From Bacteroidota bacterium (GTDB taxonomy: Bacteria > Bacteroidota > Bacteroidia > Bacteroidales > JAAUTT01), in contig JAUZOO010000001.1 in assembly GCA_030706405.1 (NCBI GenBank), forward strand, positions 453,762-517,761: 64,000 bases of DNA. The letters are read 5' to 3'. The translations under genes were made by a program, and so were the position numbers. A model generated the notes under the pieces. The model did no database searches, was not told the DNA's origin, and was given only the letters and a program-made list of their open reading frames with translations. Shown one piece after another: positions 16,401-24,271 of the stretch. Position 1 is the first letter of the stretch. The number at the start of each line of letters is the position of its first letter.

Positions 16401-16981
16401 TTAGAATTAGTGACATCAGCAGTTGAATAACTATTTTTTATAGTTGAGGCAGAACATAATCCAACTAATCCCCCTACAGAACCATTACCTGTACAATTTC
16501 CTGTAGTGTAACAGTTTTGAATTGTGCTAGAAGAGGCTAGACTTCCCACAAGTATTCCTGTATAACCATTGTTCGTTGCGTAATAATATGTGACTGATGC
16601 TTTTTCAATTCCTAAATTTTTAATTGTTCCTCCATATACATACCCAAATAAACCAGTTCCAGGATCTGTTGACGAAGTCGAATTTATTATTAATCCTGTT
16701 ATTTTGTGATTATCGCCGTCGAAAATGCCACAAAATTTTGTGGATGAAGAGCTACTCGAGCCAATTGGTGTCCATGGGTTGTAGCTGCTTAAATCGATAT
16801 CTGCTGTCTGTTTAAAATAATAAATAGTAGAGTTTCCTAAATAATTACGAACATTATATAAGTCTGAAGCATTTGAAATAAGGAAAGGTGTTGAGGCTGA
16901 TCCATCACCTCCGCTAAATGCGGCAAAAATTAACTGACTTGACAGAGCCAAAAAGAAGAAAAGGGTAAAGATTTTTTTCAT
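13499..16981 (-). CDS. Large secreted GLUG/FN3 protein with T9SS sorting domain
   Basis: The 1160-residue protein has a signal peptide (MKKIFTLFFFLALSSQLIFA). Residues 22-350 carry GLUG-type repeats (NCYTTGNCTGNGSVGGLVG and similar), a fold seen in adhesins and IgA-peptidase-like proteins. Two fibronectin-III domains (about 352-437 and 525-612) flank a segment of the bacterial Ig/MBG type (QTITFANPGTQFYGTTPTL). A beta-rich linker with WIGTGNWSTGTWSNG precedes the C-terminal block (YLTANQWHIVSP to the end) shared with the other two T9SS proteins. It ends in a type-A sorting domain (KVYDLNGRSYGMYK, NTFKVVME). Surface exposure via T9SS is well supported; a binding or structural role is inference. 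It precedes small peptide 2. Confidence 0.85.
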   Translation of the reverse strand: MKKIFTLFFFLALSSQLIFAAFSGGDGSASTPFLISNASDLYNVRNYLGNSTIYYFKQTADIDLSSYNPWTPIGSSSSSSTKFCGIFDGDNHKITGLIINSTSSTDPGTGLFGYVYGGTIKNLGIEKASVTYYYATNNGYTGILVGSLASSSTIQNCYTTGNCTGNGSVGGLVGLCSASTIKNSYSTADVTNSNANTTSYSGGFIGSATVNTSYILNCFCTGTVSGNSSMSSTSGLGSFVGNVQNGTYISYCYACGTITNSGTSTNLGGFAGRIYSFTGTFTSCFWNNEINSSITNGAGNGTAYSGITGASTSDMKKSSTYTNWDFVGDANGSNDYWNISTGYPYLNWCTAPGAPTIGTATAGDAQASVTFNAPSSNGGNAITGYTVTSNPDGKTGTGTSSPITVTGLTNGTAYTFTVTATNDIGTSSASAVSNSVTPKGSQTITFANPGTQFYGTTPTLTATASSGLTPTFTSSTTGVCTITSGGTLAFVAPGTCTINADQAGNSAYNAASTVTRSFSVNAVVAGAPSIGTATAGDGQASVTFTAPPSNGGSAITGYTVTSIPGGKTGTNTISPIAVTGLTNGTSYTFTVTATNGAGTSAASAASNSVTPGATTSSWIGTGNWSTGTWSNGIPGTPTSVTITSSGTCTVDADATITNLTVSPGAALTISSGKTLTVTGTLTLDASSSALASLINNGTITAGTTVVKSYLTANQWHIVSPPVTGEAISSFLTDNSASIASAGTSTYYKMMKYKESSDTWNTATSGTDAEANYFSTAMTSANLESGTGYGLQPSVATSVVYKGALKNGDFTVNVTKNGNGWNCIGNPYSSSININAAGTPFLTENTSKLATSFACVYLWDQQASYTGNRCDYKIIGAAPISFFNDKILAQSYVAPGQGFFIKAASAGTISFKSAMQSHQNSIAVKATKAIWPAIRLKVTDNTDTTSTVVAFNNSMSKGLDPSYDAGLLRGTKTVSLYTRLVNDNGTNFAIQCLPDTYDSLIIPVGVESKSGSKLIFSAETAELPADCKLILEDKTTGTFTSLANGASYSATVDANSTGTGRFFLHTSSATTGNSNGTTAVDLTKGENLKVYAIHKVVYIYGSNLSGSTAKVYDLNGRSYGMYKLTSDNTQTLDESALPAGMYMVRIATADGKVNTFKVVME

Positions 16982-17016
16982 AATTGAAGTTTTTAAGTTA
17001 TTGACTATAGCAATGG

Positions 17017-18177
17017 TTAAACGCAGAGGTAGGGGTTTTGCCAGCCTGTTACGTTTTCACGGTGTATTTCTTCAAAGATGTAATGGTTGTATTTAAGGGC
17101 TTTACCCTGGGCAACAACCATTTTGTTTATAAGCTGGTTTTTTACCTCAATTTTTTCAATGTCGATGGTAGGGATGGCATAATCGGAATCGAGGTAGAAG
17201 TTTCGTTCGCCGCGAGGGCTGCGTATGGTTTCTTTTTTAAGGAGGTTGATAATGGTTGGCCAGTCCCTTTTTTGCAATTCGGGGAGCAGCTGTATCATGG
17301 CCAGCCCCATTTCATAACCCATCAGGGCAATGGCATTGGCTTTGCGGCCTGTGAGGGCTTCGAAAGCCAGTTTAAATTGCAGGTTTAGTTTATCGGGCGA
17401 GTAATAGTTATACATTGAGGCTGCATACATGGTAATGCCCATGTTGGCCACCTGTGTCAGCATTTCTTCGGATGCCATGTGTGCTGTAACCAACAGGGGG
17501 ACCTTGCCCTTTAAGCCCGATTGGTTAAATTCTTCGAGGAATTCAAATACTTCCGAACCGCAAAAGATAGCATGAATGAACGAAGGGAGCGTAGTCTGAA
17601 ACTTTTCAAAAAGAAGTTTGGCTTTGTTTTTTACCTGCGATTGTGCGGGATTATCGTGCAATACGCAATAATCGATCTCTTTGGAGCCAGCTGCAATAGC
17701 CCCTTGTCTGAATGCACTTTGAAGGTGATATCCCGAATCATAAAGTGACATTACCACCGAACCTTTATCGCCAAATTCTTTAAATGCCCAGTACCCCAAG
17801 GCATATTCCGATTGCCAGTACTGGAAACTGTTAAAGAAAAGATGATTGGAGATATGTTGGGTATAGGGTATAAGCTCGCCCATATCATAAAAGAAAGCAA
17901 TCTTTTTCTGGCGTTCTACCAACGGAACGATATCCGGCACGGCTTTATAGTTGATGAGCCCCGAAAGGATATCAACCTGGTCAAATCCCAATAGCTTTTG
18001 TGCCGATTCTTTTACATGTGTAATAGTAGGTGATTTGATGTACTCAGGGATAAATTGAAAATTTTCACGGGTAACCTGGGCCGGCAAAGCAGCATAAAAA
18101 CCATTTACAAAATCGTAATGGGCATAAGGATAAACCGAAGACTGGTAAGCTAAAAGACCGATTTTTAATGGTAACAT
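17017..18177 (-). CDS. Periplasmic-binding-protein-like protein without signal peptide
   Basis: The 386-residue product starts MLPLKIGLLAYQSSVYPYAH and has the two-lobed pattern of branched-chain amino-acid/amide binding proteins: lobe switches near KIAFFYDMGEL and GSVVMSLYDSGYHLQSAF, and a C-terminal GYEMGLAMIQLL helix. There is no signal peptide or lipobox, so it should be cytoplasmic, which is unusual for this fold, and no ABC permease or ATPase is near. It lies between a tail-collar gene with a strong terminator upstream and the 1160-residue T9SS gene (35 bases downstream). A sensory or ligand-carrying role in the island is possible but not supported by direct evidence. Confidence 0.65.
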   Translation of the reverse strand: MLPLKIGLLAYQSSVYPYAHYDFVNGFYAALPAQVTRENFQFIPEYIKSPTITHVKESAQKLLGFDQVDILSGLINYKAVPDIVPLVERQKKIAFFYDMGELIPYTQHISNHLFFNSFQYWQSEYALGYWAFKEFGDKGSVVMSLYDSGYHLQSAFRQGAIAAGSKEIDYCVLHDNPAQSQVKNKAKLLFEKFQTTLPSFIHAIFCGSEVFEFLEEFNQSGLKGKVPLLVTAHMASEEMLTQVANMGITMYAASMYNYYSPDKLNLQFKLAFEALTGRKANAIALMGYEMGLAMIQLLPELQKRDWPTIINLLKKETIRSPRGERNFYLDSDYAIPTIDIEKIEVKNQLINKMVVAQGKALKYNHYIFEEIHRENVTGWQNPYLCV

Positions 18178-18203
18178 TATAATAAAAAGTTGATTAAACT
18201 ATT

Positions 18204-18235
18204 AAAGACGTGGCAACCTATTGTGCCACGTCTTT
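18204..18235 (-). terminator. Intrinsic terminator after the 226-residue collar gene
   Basis: A perfect 12-bp stem (AAAGACGTGGCA / TGCCACGTCTTT) with an 8-nt loop starts 13 bases past the stop codon of the collar gene on the minus strand. The A/T ends let it work as an intrinsic terminator. It suggests the genes from 18177 downward may also have their own promoter or depend on read-through. Confidence 0.7.
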
Positions 18236-18248
18236 ATTGGATCAATTG

Positions 18249-18929
18249 TTAAGGACGTGATGGAAAGAGACCTTGCAAAGCAATAATGTAATTGAGAGCA
18301 AGGTAAGGTTGCATATTGGGGTGTGCAGCAGTAGCTGCTGCGCCATTAGCAGCAACAGATACCGTTGCTTTGCTTAAATCAACAGGCAGTCCCCCTGTAG
18401 GCGGGGTTACGGTAACAGTAACAGGCATGGTTGTGCTGTTATCAGGAGTACCATAAGCCTGAATAGAATCTCCGGAACCTGTATCCGGAACTTTTGCAGG
18501 GCTAACAGTACTTCCCGGAGTATTGGTAGTACCAGCTTGTGCAGTTGCTTTTAAGGCTCCGGTTGCGGTAAGTCCTGTTAATGTTGCAGTAGCTGTACCT
18601 CCAAGGGTCGCAGTATGGTTATGTACCGCGAGTGGTGCCTGTGTGGCTGTTAATGTTACCGTATCAGTTCCTCCGTTAGCAGCAAAGGCATACGCAGAGG
18701 TAACGCCTGATGGGTTCGTCCCTCCCATTGTTGTTGCTCCGATTATTGTTCTTCCCTGTAAATTGGGCAGGTTAAAGTTGGTACTATTGCCACCAAAATA
18801 ATTACCAATTAGTGCGTAAAGTGCCTGATTTTGAGCAACAGTTAATTGCGCACCATTGCAATAAGCATAATACATGGGGTACCAATTGATAGGCCAGGCG
18901 AAAATTGTGCCAATAAAAGCTTCATCCAT
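18249..18929 (-). CDS. Tail-collar domain protein without signal peptide
   Basis: The 226-residue protein begins MDEAFIGTIFAWPINWYPM and follows the tail-collar pattern (LYALIGNYFGGN, FNLPNLQGR, terminal MQPYLALNYIIALQGLFPSR). The middle is a low-complexity Ala/Thr/Gly/Val-rich segment of about 100 residues (90-200), longer than in the exported paralogues. Unlike those it has no signal peptide, as in the classic Mdp proteins of bacteria. It is preceded by the methyltransferase gene (60-base gap) and followed by a strong terminator. Function is unknown; multimerisation is likely from the fold. Confidence 0.78.
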   Translation of the reverse strand: MDEAFIGTIFAWPINWYPMYYAYCNGAQLTVAQNQALYALIGNYFGGNSTNFNLPNLQGRTIIGATTMGGTNPSGVTSAYAFAANGGTDTVTLTATQAPLAVHNHTATLGGTATATLTGLTATGALKATAQAGTTNTPGSTVSPAKVPDTGSGDSIQAYGTPDNSTTMPVTVTVTPPTGGLPVDLSKATVSVAANGAAATAAHPNMQPYLALNYIIALQGLFPSRP

Positions 18930-18989
18930 AGTTTTAAATTTTTAAAAGGTTAAATTAAAGATAATTAATAATTATTTGAGATTAATAAT

Positions 18990-19979
18990 TCAATTTGAAA
19001 AGATTGATGTGTAAATTTGACTTGAAATGTGTGGTTTTTTCCCTTGCTCATACCAAAATTTAATTTTGTTGGCCAGTTGCTGCCGGAGGTCGTAAAATGT
19101 TTTAGGCAACGTAATGCTCGAATCGTTTTCGCTCAGTAACTCATTGCCAAATACTTTTACCGTAGTAAAGAGTTTGAGTATGGGAAAGGCTTTTTCGTCG
19201 GGAATCTCAATTGTCTTTTGCATTTGTGCGGTATCGAGGTTTTGTTTGTTTACCGTAAATACATTACCTAATGCTATCCGCCGGAATGGTGGGTGTTCAC
19301 CTTCGTAATAAAGTAGCCGGTCCTGTTCCATCTTTGGGTTGGTCAGCGCCGCATCGATGGATATTTCCTCGGGTATAAATATGGCTTTGGGCGGTAGCTG
19401 AGGAATAAGGTTTTGCATTACGGCAACCTGAGGTTCGTTTTTTAGGCAGGCCAGCATGGTTTCGGAGATGGCAATGTCGTAATCTTTCTCGACGACAAAG
19501 GTGGTGGCATCGGTGCAGTATGTTTCTCCGATATAACTTTCGAGGCCAAGCGTTTTGATTAACGTTTGTAAAGCTTTTAATGATGCCTGATTAATATCGA
19601 GCAGGTCAACGTTTATTTCTTCGGGACTAAAAAGCGGAAGTAACGGAACGACCAATGTACCATAAGGACCTGTACCTGCATACAGGATGTGTACCGGCCT
19701 CTTTTTGTCTCCGTTAAGTTTTTGCTGAATGGCTTTGTGGATACCGCGCAGGAAAACTGCCGTGCGTTTCATCTCCAGCAGGCAATGGGCTGCGGCTGCG
19801 ATGGAGATAGCCTTGCCGGATGGGAGCATGATGTCTTTGTCCTCATTCAGATTAAAGGCGCTCACCTGGGTAATGCTGTTGAACAACTGATAAAGCGAAT
19901 CAACGGATTGTTTCATCATGGCAAAATCATCGGCACATGTTAAAAGAGTTCGCGCTGACTTGCGTAAGGAATCTGTCAT
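18990..19979 (-). CDS. Class I SAM-dependent methyltransferase, possibly PRMT-like
   Basis: The 329-residue product has a helical N-terminal third, then a SAM-binding motif I (HILYAGTGPYGTLVVPLL, about 107-124), an acidic residue at the end of strand 2 (VDLLDINQAS) and a motif ISETMLACLKNEPQ. The last recalls the first half of the double-E loop of protein arginine methyltransferases. The C-terminal part is beta-rich, also as in PRMTs. This makes a protein or peptide substrate plausible, but the assignment is tentative. It is the first gene of the minus-strand island. The 246-base gap upstream to the AraC gene shows no clear promoter. Confidence 0.68.
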   Translation of the reverse strand: MTDSLRKSARTLLTCADDFAMMKQSVDSLYQLFNSITQVSAFNLNEDKDIMLPSGKAISIAAAAHCLLEMKRTAVFLRGIHKAIQQKLNGDKKRPVHILYAGTGPYGTLVVPLLPLFSPEEINVDLLDINQASLKALQTLIKTLGLESYIGETYCTDATTFVVEKDYDIAISETMLACLKNEPQVAVMQNLIPQLPPKAIFIPEEISIDAALTNPKMEQDRLLYYEGEHPPFRRIALGNVFTVNKQNLDTAQMQKTIEIPDEKAFPILKLFTTVKVFGNELLSENDSSITLPKTFYDLRQQLANKIKFWYEQGKKPHISSQIYTSIFSN

Positions 19980-20225
19980 AACGGGATATTTTCGGAATTT
20001 GAACCTTTTAAGATTTTAGTCTCTCAATTTATGCTATCTTGAAGAAACGAAAATAGGGACTTAGCTACATAATGTTTTTACCAAATCGTACAAAAGATGT
20101 TTACGATCTGATAAAAATGATTTTTATAAATGTGTTACTATGTGCAGGTAAATGGTTGGTTGTAATGAGGCAAAGACAATCATGCATTATTTTTGGGAAG
20201 AGTTTCAATTGCAAAAAAACTCTCA

Positions 20226-21323
20226 TTAATTATTTTGCAGATTTTTACGCCAGCTTACCGGGGTAGTTCCGGTAATTTTCGAGAATTGTCGGCCAAAGTT
20301 GCTGAGGTGCGAATAACCTACGGTTTCGCTTATTTCAACAATCGGCAGGTCGGGTTGTTTGGATAGCAATGCCTTTGCTTCTTCTATTCTTAGCTGATTA
20401 ACCCATTCGCTAAAATTCATTTCTTTATGATTGTTGATATAGGTTGACAGGTACGTGCGGTTGGTATTGAGGTCGCTGGCAACATCGCTGATGGTAATAC
20501 CGGGAAGGGTAAAGCCTTTTCGTTTTTCCCACTGGTCGAGTGCTTCGGCCAGGTTACCCCGAGACAGCGGAAGTGTTCCTTTTTCTGTTTCCTGGATTTC
20601 GGGAGTTGCTATGGGTTTAATAAAATGAAAAATATAAAGGTAGTTGAGGTAATTTACGGCGAAATAGAAGTAGAATACAGTGCAGCTTATGTTGAATATC
20701 ATTGCCGACAGTTTGGTGGGGAAAACTTGTGCTAGTAATGCCATTATGCCAATAGATAAAGCCGTGAAAAAAGCTACCTGTATCCATTGAGCACGTTTTG
20801 ATTCTTGTTCGGAGAAGTAATTGTTCAGTTTTTCTTTGTATAGATGTGACTGTTTTAGGAATTGCCAGGTGTAATAGATTATTTGAAGGGCATAAAATGC
20901 CTCAAAGACATAACCGGAGATTTCCAAAATTTTTTGGGAATGGATAATTAAAGTGACTATCACAAACCATAACGAAAATAGGCTGGGAGGGAGCATCCCG
21001 GTGATGAAAGTCTTTGGCTTTACATAATTTAGATTGATAAGGGTAACTAGTGCATAGGTTACCAGCGAGGCCTGAAACGACGAAACAATTAATGTGATGT
21101 ACACGGAAGTGTATAAATCATAGTTCGGTCCCGTGTCAATTATTAAATCAAATGTATTGAGCAGGGCCAGGATGAGATACGCAAATGCTATATACCTGCG
21201 GCAGGCCCTGTAGTTACGCAATGCTTCAATTTTAGGAACTGATAAAAACAAAAAGCAAAGACTGAAAATTGCAGTTTCAATGGCCAGTATTATTTCGCTG
21301 ATGAAGAGTAAACGGTCATACAT
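20226..21323 (-). CDS. AraC-family regulator with multi-pass membrane N-terminus
   Basis: The 365-residue protein has six or seven hydrophobic helices in residues 1-235 (for example IILAIETAIFSLCFLFLS and a later MIFNISCTVFYFYFAV). The C-terminal AraC/XylS DNA-binding domain (about 265-362) has the two helix-turn-helix halves: ITISDVASDLNTNRTYLSTY and IVEISETVGYSHLSNFGRQF. Such 7TM-AraC proteins are common in Bacteroidota and are thought to sense a membrane or external signal; the ligand is not known. It lies upstream of the minus-strand island and could regulate it, or the divergent E1 gene, by position only. A good promoter lies just upstream. Confidence 0.85.
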   Translation of the reverse strand: MYDRLLFISEIILAIETAIFSLCFLFLSVPKIEALRNYRACRRYIAFAYLILALLNTFDLIIDTGPNYDLYTSVYITLIVSSFQASLVTYALVTLINLNYVKPKTFITGMLPPSLFSLWFVIVTLIIHSQKILEISGYVFEAFYALQIIYYTWQFLKQSHLYKEKLNNYFSEQESKRAQWIQVAFFTALSIGIMALLAQVFPTKLSAMIFNISCTVFYFYFAVNYLNYLYIFHFIKPIATPEIQETEKGTLPLSRGNLAEALDQWEKRKGFTLPGITISDVASDLNTNRTYLSTYINNHKEMNFSEWVNQLRIEEAKALLSKQPDLPIVEISETVGYSHLSNFGRQFSKITGTTPVSWRKNLQNN

Positions 21324-21355
21324 CTATAAAAGTTTAAGTATAGGTGTTGAGTTTT

Positions 21356-21386
21356 CAAATATAATAGATTAGTCCGAATTGTCAAG
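21356..21386 (-). promoter_or_regulatory. Predicted Bacteroidota promoter of the AraC gene
   Basis: On the minus strand the sequence reads CTTG, 19 nt, TATATTTG, matching the Bacteroidota sigma consensus (TTTG, about 19 nt, TAnnTTTG) with one mismatch in the -33 box. The -7 box ends 33 bases upstream of the start codon. Confidence 0.5.
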
Positions 21387-21493
21387 TTTTATGATAAAAA
21401 TTAAAGACAGAATTTGAGCTTTCTGTATCGGGTATGGACGCAACAAAATAGAATTGTCGTTGTTTATCCTGTTGCCCAAATACAGTTTTATTT

Positions 21494-23914
21494 ATGAACA
21501 GAACAAAAACAACCATAAATACAGGATTTTCGTCTGCCTTATTTGCAATTGATCGTCAGGAAATTCTTAACGATTATAAACTTGCCTTTATCAGCCGGCA
21601 CCTGAGTTTAACAGGCAGGAGAGAGGTTCTTAACGGGCGTGCAAAATTCGGTATTTTTGGTGATGGTAAAGAGGTGGCGCAAATAGCTTATGCCAAATGT
21701 TTTAAAAATGGCGACTGGCGCTCGGGTTATTACCGCGACCAAACGTTTATGCTTGCTTCAGGGTTACTTACTCCCGAAGAATTTTTTGCGCAGCTCTATG
21801 GAAATACCGATCCGAAGCTGAATCCTTCCACTGCCGGGCGAAATTTTAATAATCATTTTGCTACAGTCAACTTTTTACCTGACGGTGGTCGTGTAAATCT
21901 TGTTAATAATCGCAATTCATCTTCAGACATATCTTCCACTGCCGGTCAAATGCCACGCTTGCTTGGATTGGCTTATGCATCTAAGTTGTTTCGTAACCTC
22001 GAGTACCTTTGGCCGTATTCGCATCTTTCTAATTTCGGAAACGAAGTAGCTTTCGGTTCTATTGGCGATGCCAGCACTTCCGAAGGGTTGTTTTTTGAAA
22101 CGATTAATGCTGCCTGCGTACTACAGGTTCCTATGGCCATTGCTGTGTGGGACGATGGTTTTGGAATTTCAGTGCCCATCGAACTTCAAACCACCAAGTC
22201 CAGCATTTCAAAAGCTTTGAAAGGCTTCGAAAAGGAGGATGGAACTAACGGTTGTCTCATTTACCAAGCCAAAGGGTGGGACTATCCGGGTCTTGTGGCC
22301 ACGTTTCAGGAAGGTATTGACCGCTGTCGTGCCGAACATGTTCCTGTTCTGTTTCATGTTGACGAAATAACCCAGCCTTTGGGGCATTCTACCTCCGGCT
22401 CTCACGAGCGTTATAAATCTGCGGAGCGGCTACAATGGGAAAAGGAATTTGATCCAATCCTTAAAATGCGTGAATGGATTATTGGTCAGGAGCTGGCTGA
22501 TACCCACACCCTTGATGGGCTGGAAGCCGAAGCGGTTAAAGAAGTTAAAGAAGCCAGGCAAAAAGCATGGAACATTTATGTAAAACCATATATCGACGAG
22601 AAGAACGAACTCCTTCAGTTGTTGAGGGGTTTTGCAACCGAATATCTCTTAGCGGTTGAAAAGCTCCCGAACTACGCAGAATTTATTAATAATGATTACC
22701 CTTCGCGGAAAGACATTCTCAGTTTTGCCCGAAAGGTTAGTTATATGCCCGATGGCCGTCAGTATTGGCCTCAGCAATATAAAACTCTTATTAGTTGGAT
22801 TGGAGATTATCAGCAAAAATGCAATGCTATCTATAGTACAAAACTTTATGCCGAAAACTATCAAGATTTAAGCAAACGTCAGGTGAATCCTGTTTATAAC
22901 GAGACTGTGGTGAGCGTTCCCGGACGCGAAATCCTGAACCGGAATTTCGAAGCTTTGTTTCAAAAATACCCCATGCTCGTAACCTTTGGTGAAGATACCG
23001 GCAAGCTCGGCGATGTTGATCAGGGTATGCGCGGCATGCAGCAAAAATACGGTGACCTGCGGGTTACCGACACTGGCATTCGCGAACCAACCATCATCGG
23101 GCAGGGGATAGGCCTTGCCTTGCGTGGTTTCCGTCCCATTGCCGAAATTCAGTACCTCGATTATCTGGCTTATGCCCTGCCAACCTTAACGGATGATCTG
23201 GCAAGTTTGCATTACCGGACCAACGGGCGACAGGTAGCTCCGCTTATTGTCCGTACCCGTGGTCATCGGCTGATAGGCATTTGGCATTCCGGTTCGCCAC
23301 TGGGAATGATGCTTAATTCGCTTCGGGGCATGAATATTTGCGTTCCCCGTAATATGACTCAGGCTTCCGGAATGTATAACACGCTTTTGGAGTTGAACGA
23401 TCCGGCTATCGTTATTGAGTCCTTGAAAGGATATGACCGTAACGAACCTCTTCCCGAGAATCCCGGAGAATATAAGGTTCCTCTCGGTCTTCCCGAGATT
23501 ATTACCGAAGGCACGGACGTTACATTGGTAACTTATGGCTGGTGTGTCGAGATTGCCGCCGAAGCGGTTGCCCGTCTTGGGGATGTGGGGATTTCTGTTG
23601 AATTGATCGATGTTCAGACCTTATTACCGTTCGATGTAAATCATATTATCAAAAAGTCGGTGATGAAAACCAGTCGTGTACTGTTTCTTGATGAAGATGT
23701 TCCCGGTGGCGGCACGGCTTATATGATGCAGAAAGTGGTGGAAGAACAAGACGTATATCATCATCTCGATGCGCTGCCACAAACTCTTTCGGCTCGCGAA
23801 CATCGTCCTGCGTACGATACCGATGGGGATTATTTTTCCAAACCGAATGGCGATACCGTTTTTGAAGCTGTTTATAACATCATGAGAGAAGCTAATCCTT
23901 TGAAATTTTTGTGA
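21494..23914 (+). CDS. Fused alpha/beta 2-oxoacid dehydrogenase E1 component
   Basis: The 806-residue protein joins an E1-alpha half (to about residue 400) and an E1-beta half (from about 470). The alpha half has a thiamine diphosphate motif starting GSIGDASTSEG at 189 and ending at WDDGFGISVP, where Asp-Asp replaces the usual Asn-Asn. The beta half contains VTFGEDTGKLGDVDQGM and YDRNEPLPENPGEY, typical of branched-chain/pyruvate E1-beta. It should decarboxylate branched-chain or related 2-oxoacids as part of a dehydrogenase complex. The E2 and E3 genes are not in the window, so it is an orphan here. It is transcribed divergently from the AraC gene, with 170 bases between. Fused E1 is common in Bacteroidota. 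Confidence 0.85.
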   Translation: MNRTKTTINTGFSSALFAIDRQEILNDYKLAFISRHLSLTGRREVLNGRAKFGIFGDGKEVAQIAYAKCFKNGDWRSGYYRDQTFMLASGLLTPEEFFAQLYGNTDPKLNPSTAGRNFNNHFATVNFLPDGGRVNLVNNRNSSSDISSTAGQMPRLLGLAYASKLFRNLEYLWPYSHLSNFGNEVAFGSIGDASTSEGLFFETINAACVLQVPMAIAVWDDGFGISVPIELQTTKSSISKALKGFEKEDGTNGCLIYQAKGWDYPGLVATFQEGIDRCRAEHVPVLFHVDEITQPLGHSTSGSHERYKSAERLQWEKEFDPILKMREWIIGQELADTHTLDGLEAEAVKEVKEARQKAWNIYVKPYIDEKNELLQLLRGFATEYLLAVEKLPNYAEFINNDYPSRKDILSFARKVSYMPDGRQYWPQQYKTLISWIGDYQQKCNAIYSTKLYAENYQDLSKRQVNPVYNETVVSVPGREILNRNFEALFQKYPMLVTFGEDTGKLGDVDQGMRGMQQKYGDLRVTDTGIREPTIIGQGIGLALRGFRPIAEIQYLDYLAYALPTLTDDLASLHYRTNGRQVAPLIVRTRGHRLIGIWHSGSPLGMMLNSLRGMNICVPRNMTQASGMYNTLLELNDPAIVIESLKGYDRNEPLPENPGEYKVPLGLPEIITEGTDVTLVTYGWCVEIAAEAVARLGDVGISVELIDVQTLLPFDVNHIIKKSVMKTSRVLFLDEDVPGGGTAYMMQKVVEEQDVYHHLDALPQTLSAREHRPAYDTDGDYFSKPNGDTVFEAVYNIMREANPLKFL

Positions 23915-24271
23915 TCTCGGATTTTTGTTTGTTAAGAAAATGTTCAGGGTAAGGGTATTTAGAATTATTTTTCGGAGCAGCCAAAGGCTTAAGCAAAGAA
24001 TAGTTTTGCAGCCAGAGTTTTTGATGACCGTTTTCGCAAAAAAAAGTTACGGGAAGATAAAATGTAAATTTTGTTTATGTTTTTGGACTCTTTTGAGCGA
24101 AAGAACGCACGTAGTCAGCTAAAAGTTTTATTTTTGTCCGCCACAATGGTTGAGTCTGCATCAATGAATAAACCACTGGCCTTGCTTTTTCTTATGGGTA
24201 AGCGAAAATTGAATTAAAACAGAATATCTTCTGTTTAAGCATTGGATATTTTTAAACGATTAATTTTTAGG
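23915..24271 (+). other. Intergenic region before the polysaccharide locus
   Basis: No convincing gene. TAGTTTTG and TATTTTTG (near 24131) match the -7 consensus but lack -33 boxes. A small hairpin (AAACAGAA / TTCTGTTT, 24217-24236) lies just ahead of the epimerase start. The short open frame at 23925-24122 has no codon or family support. Confidence 0.4.

Noticed and set aside
23925-24122. 65-codon plus-strand frame after the E1 gene
   Set aside because: Composition is Arg/Phe/Lys-rich and random-looking, with no relation to known families or ribosome binding site.
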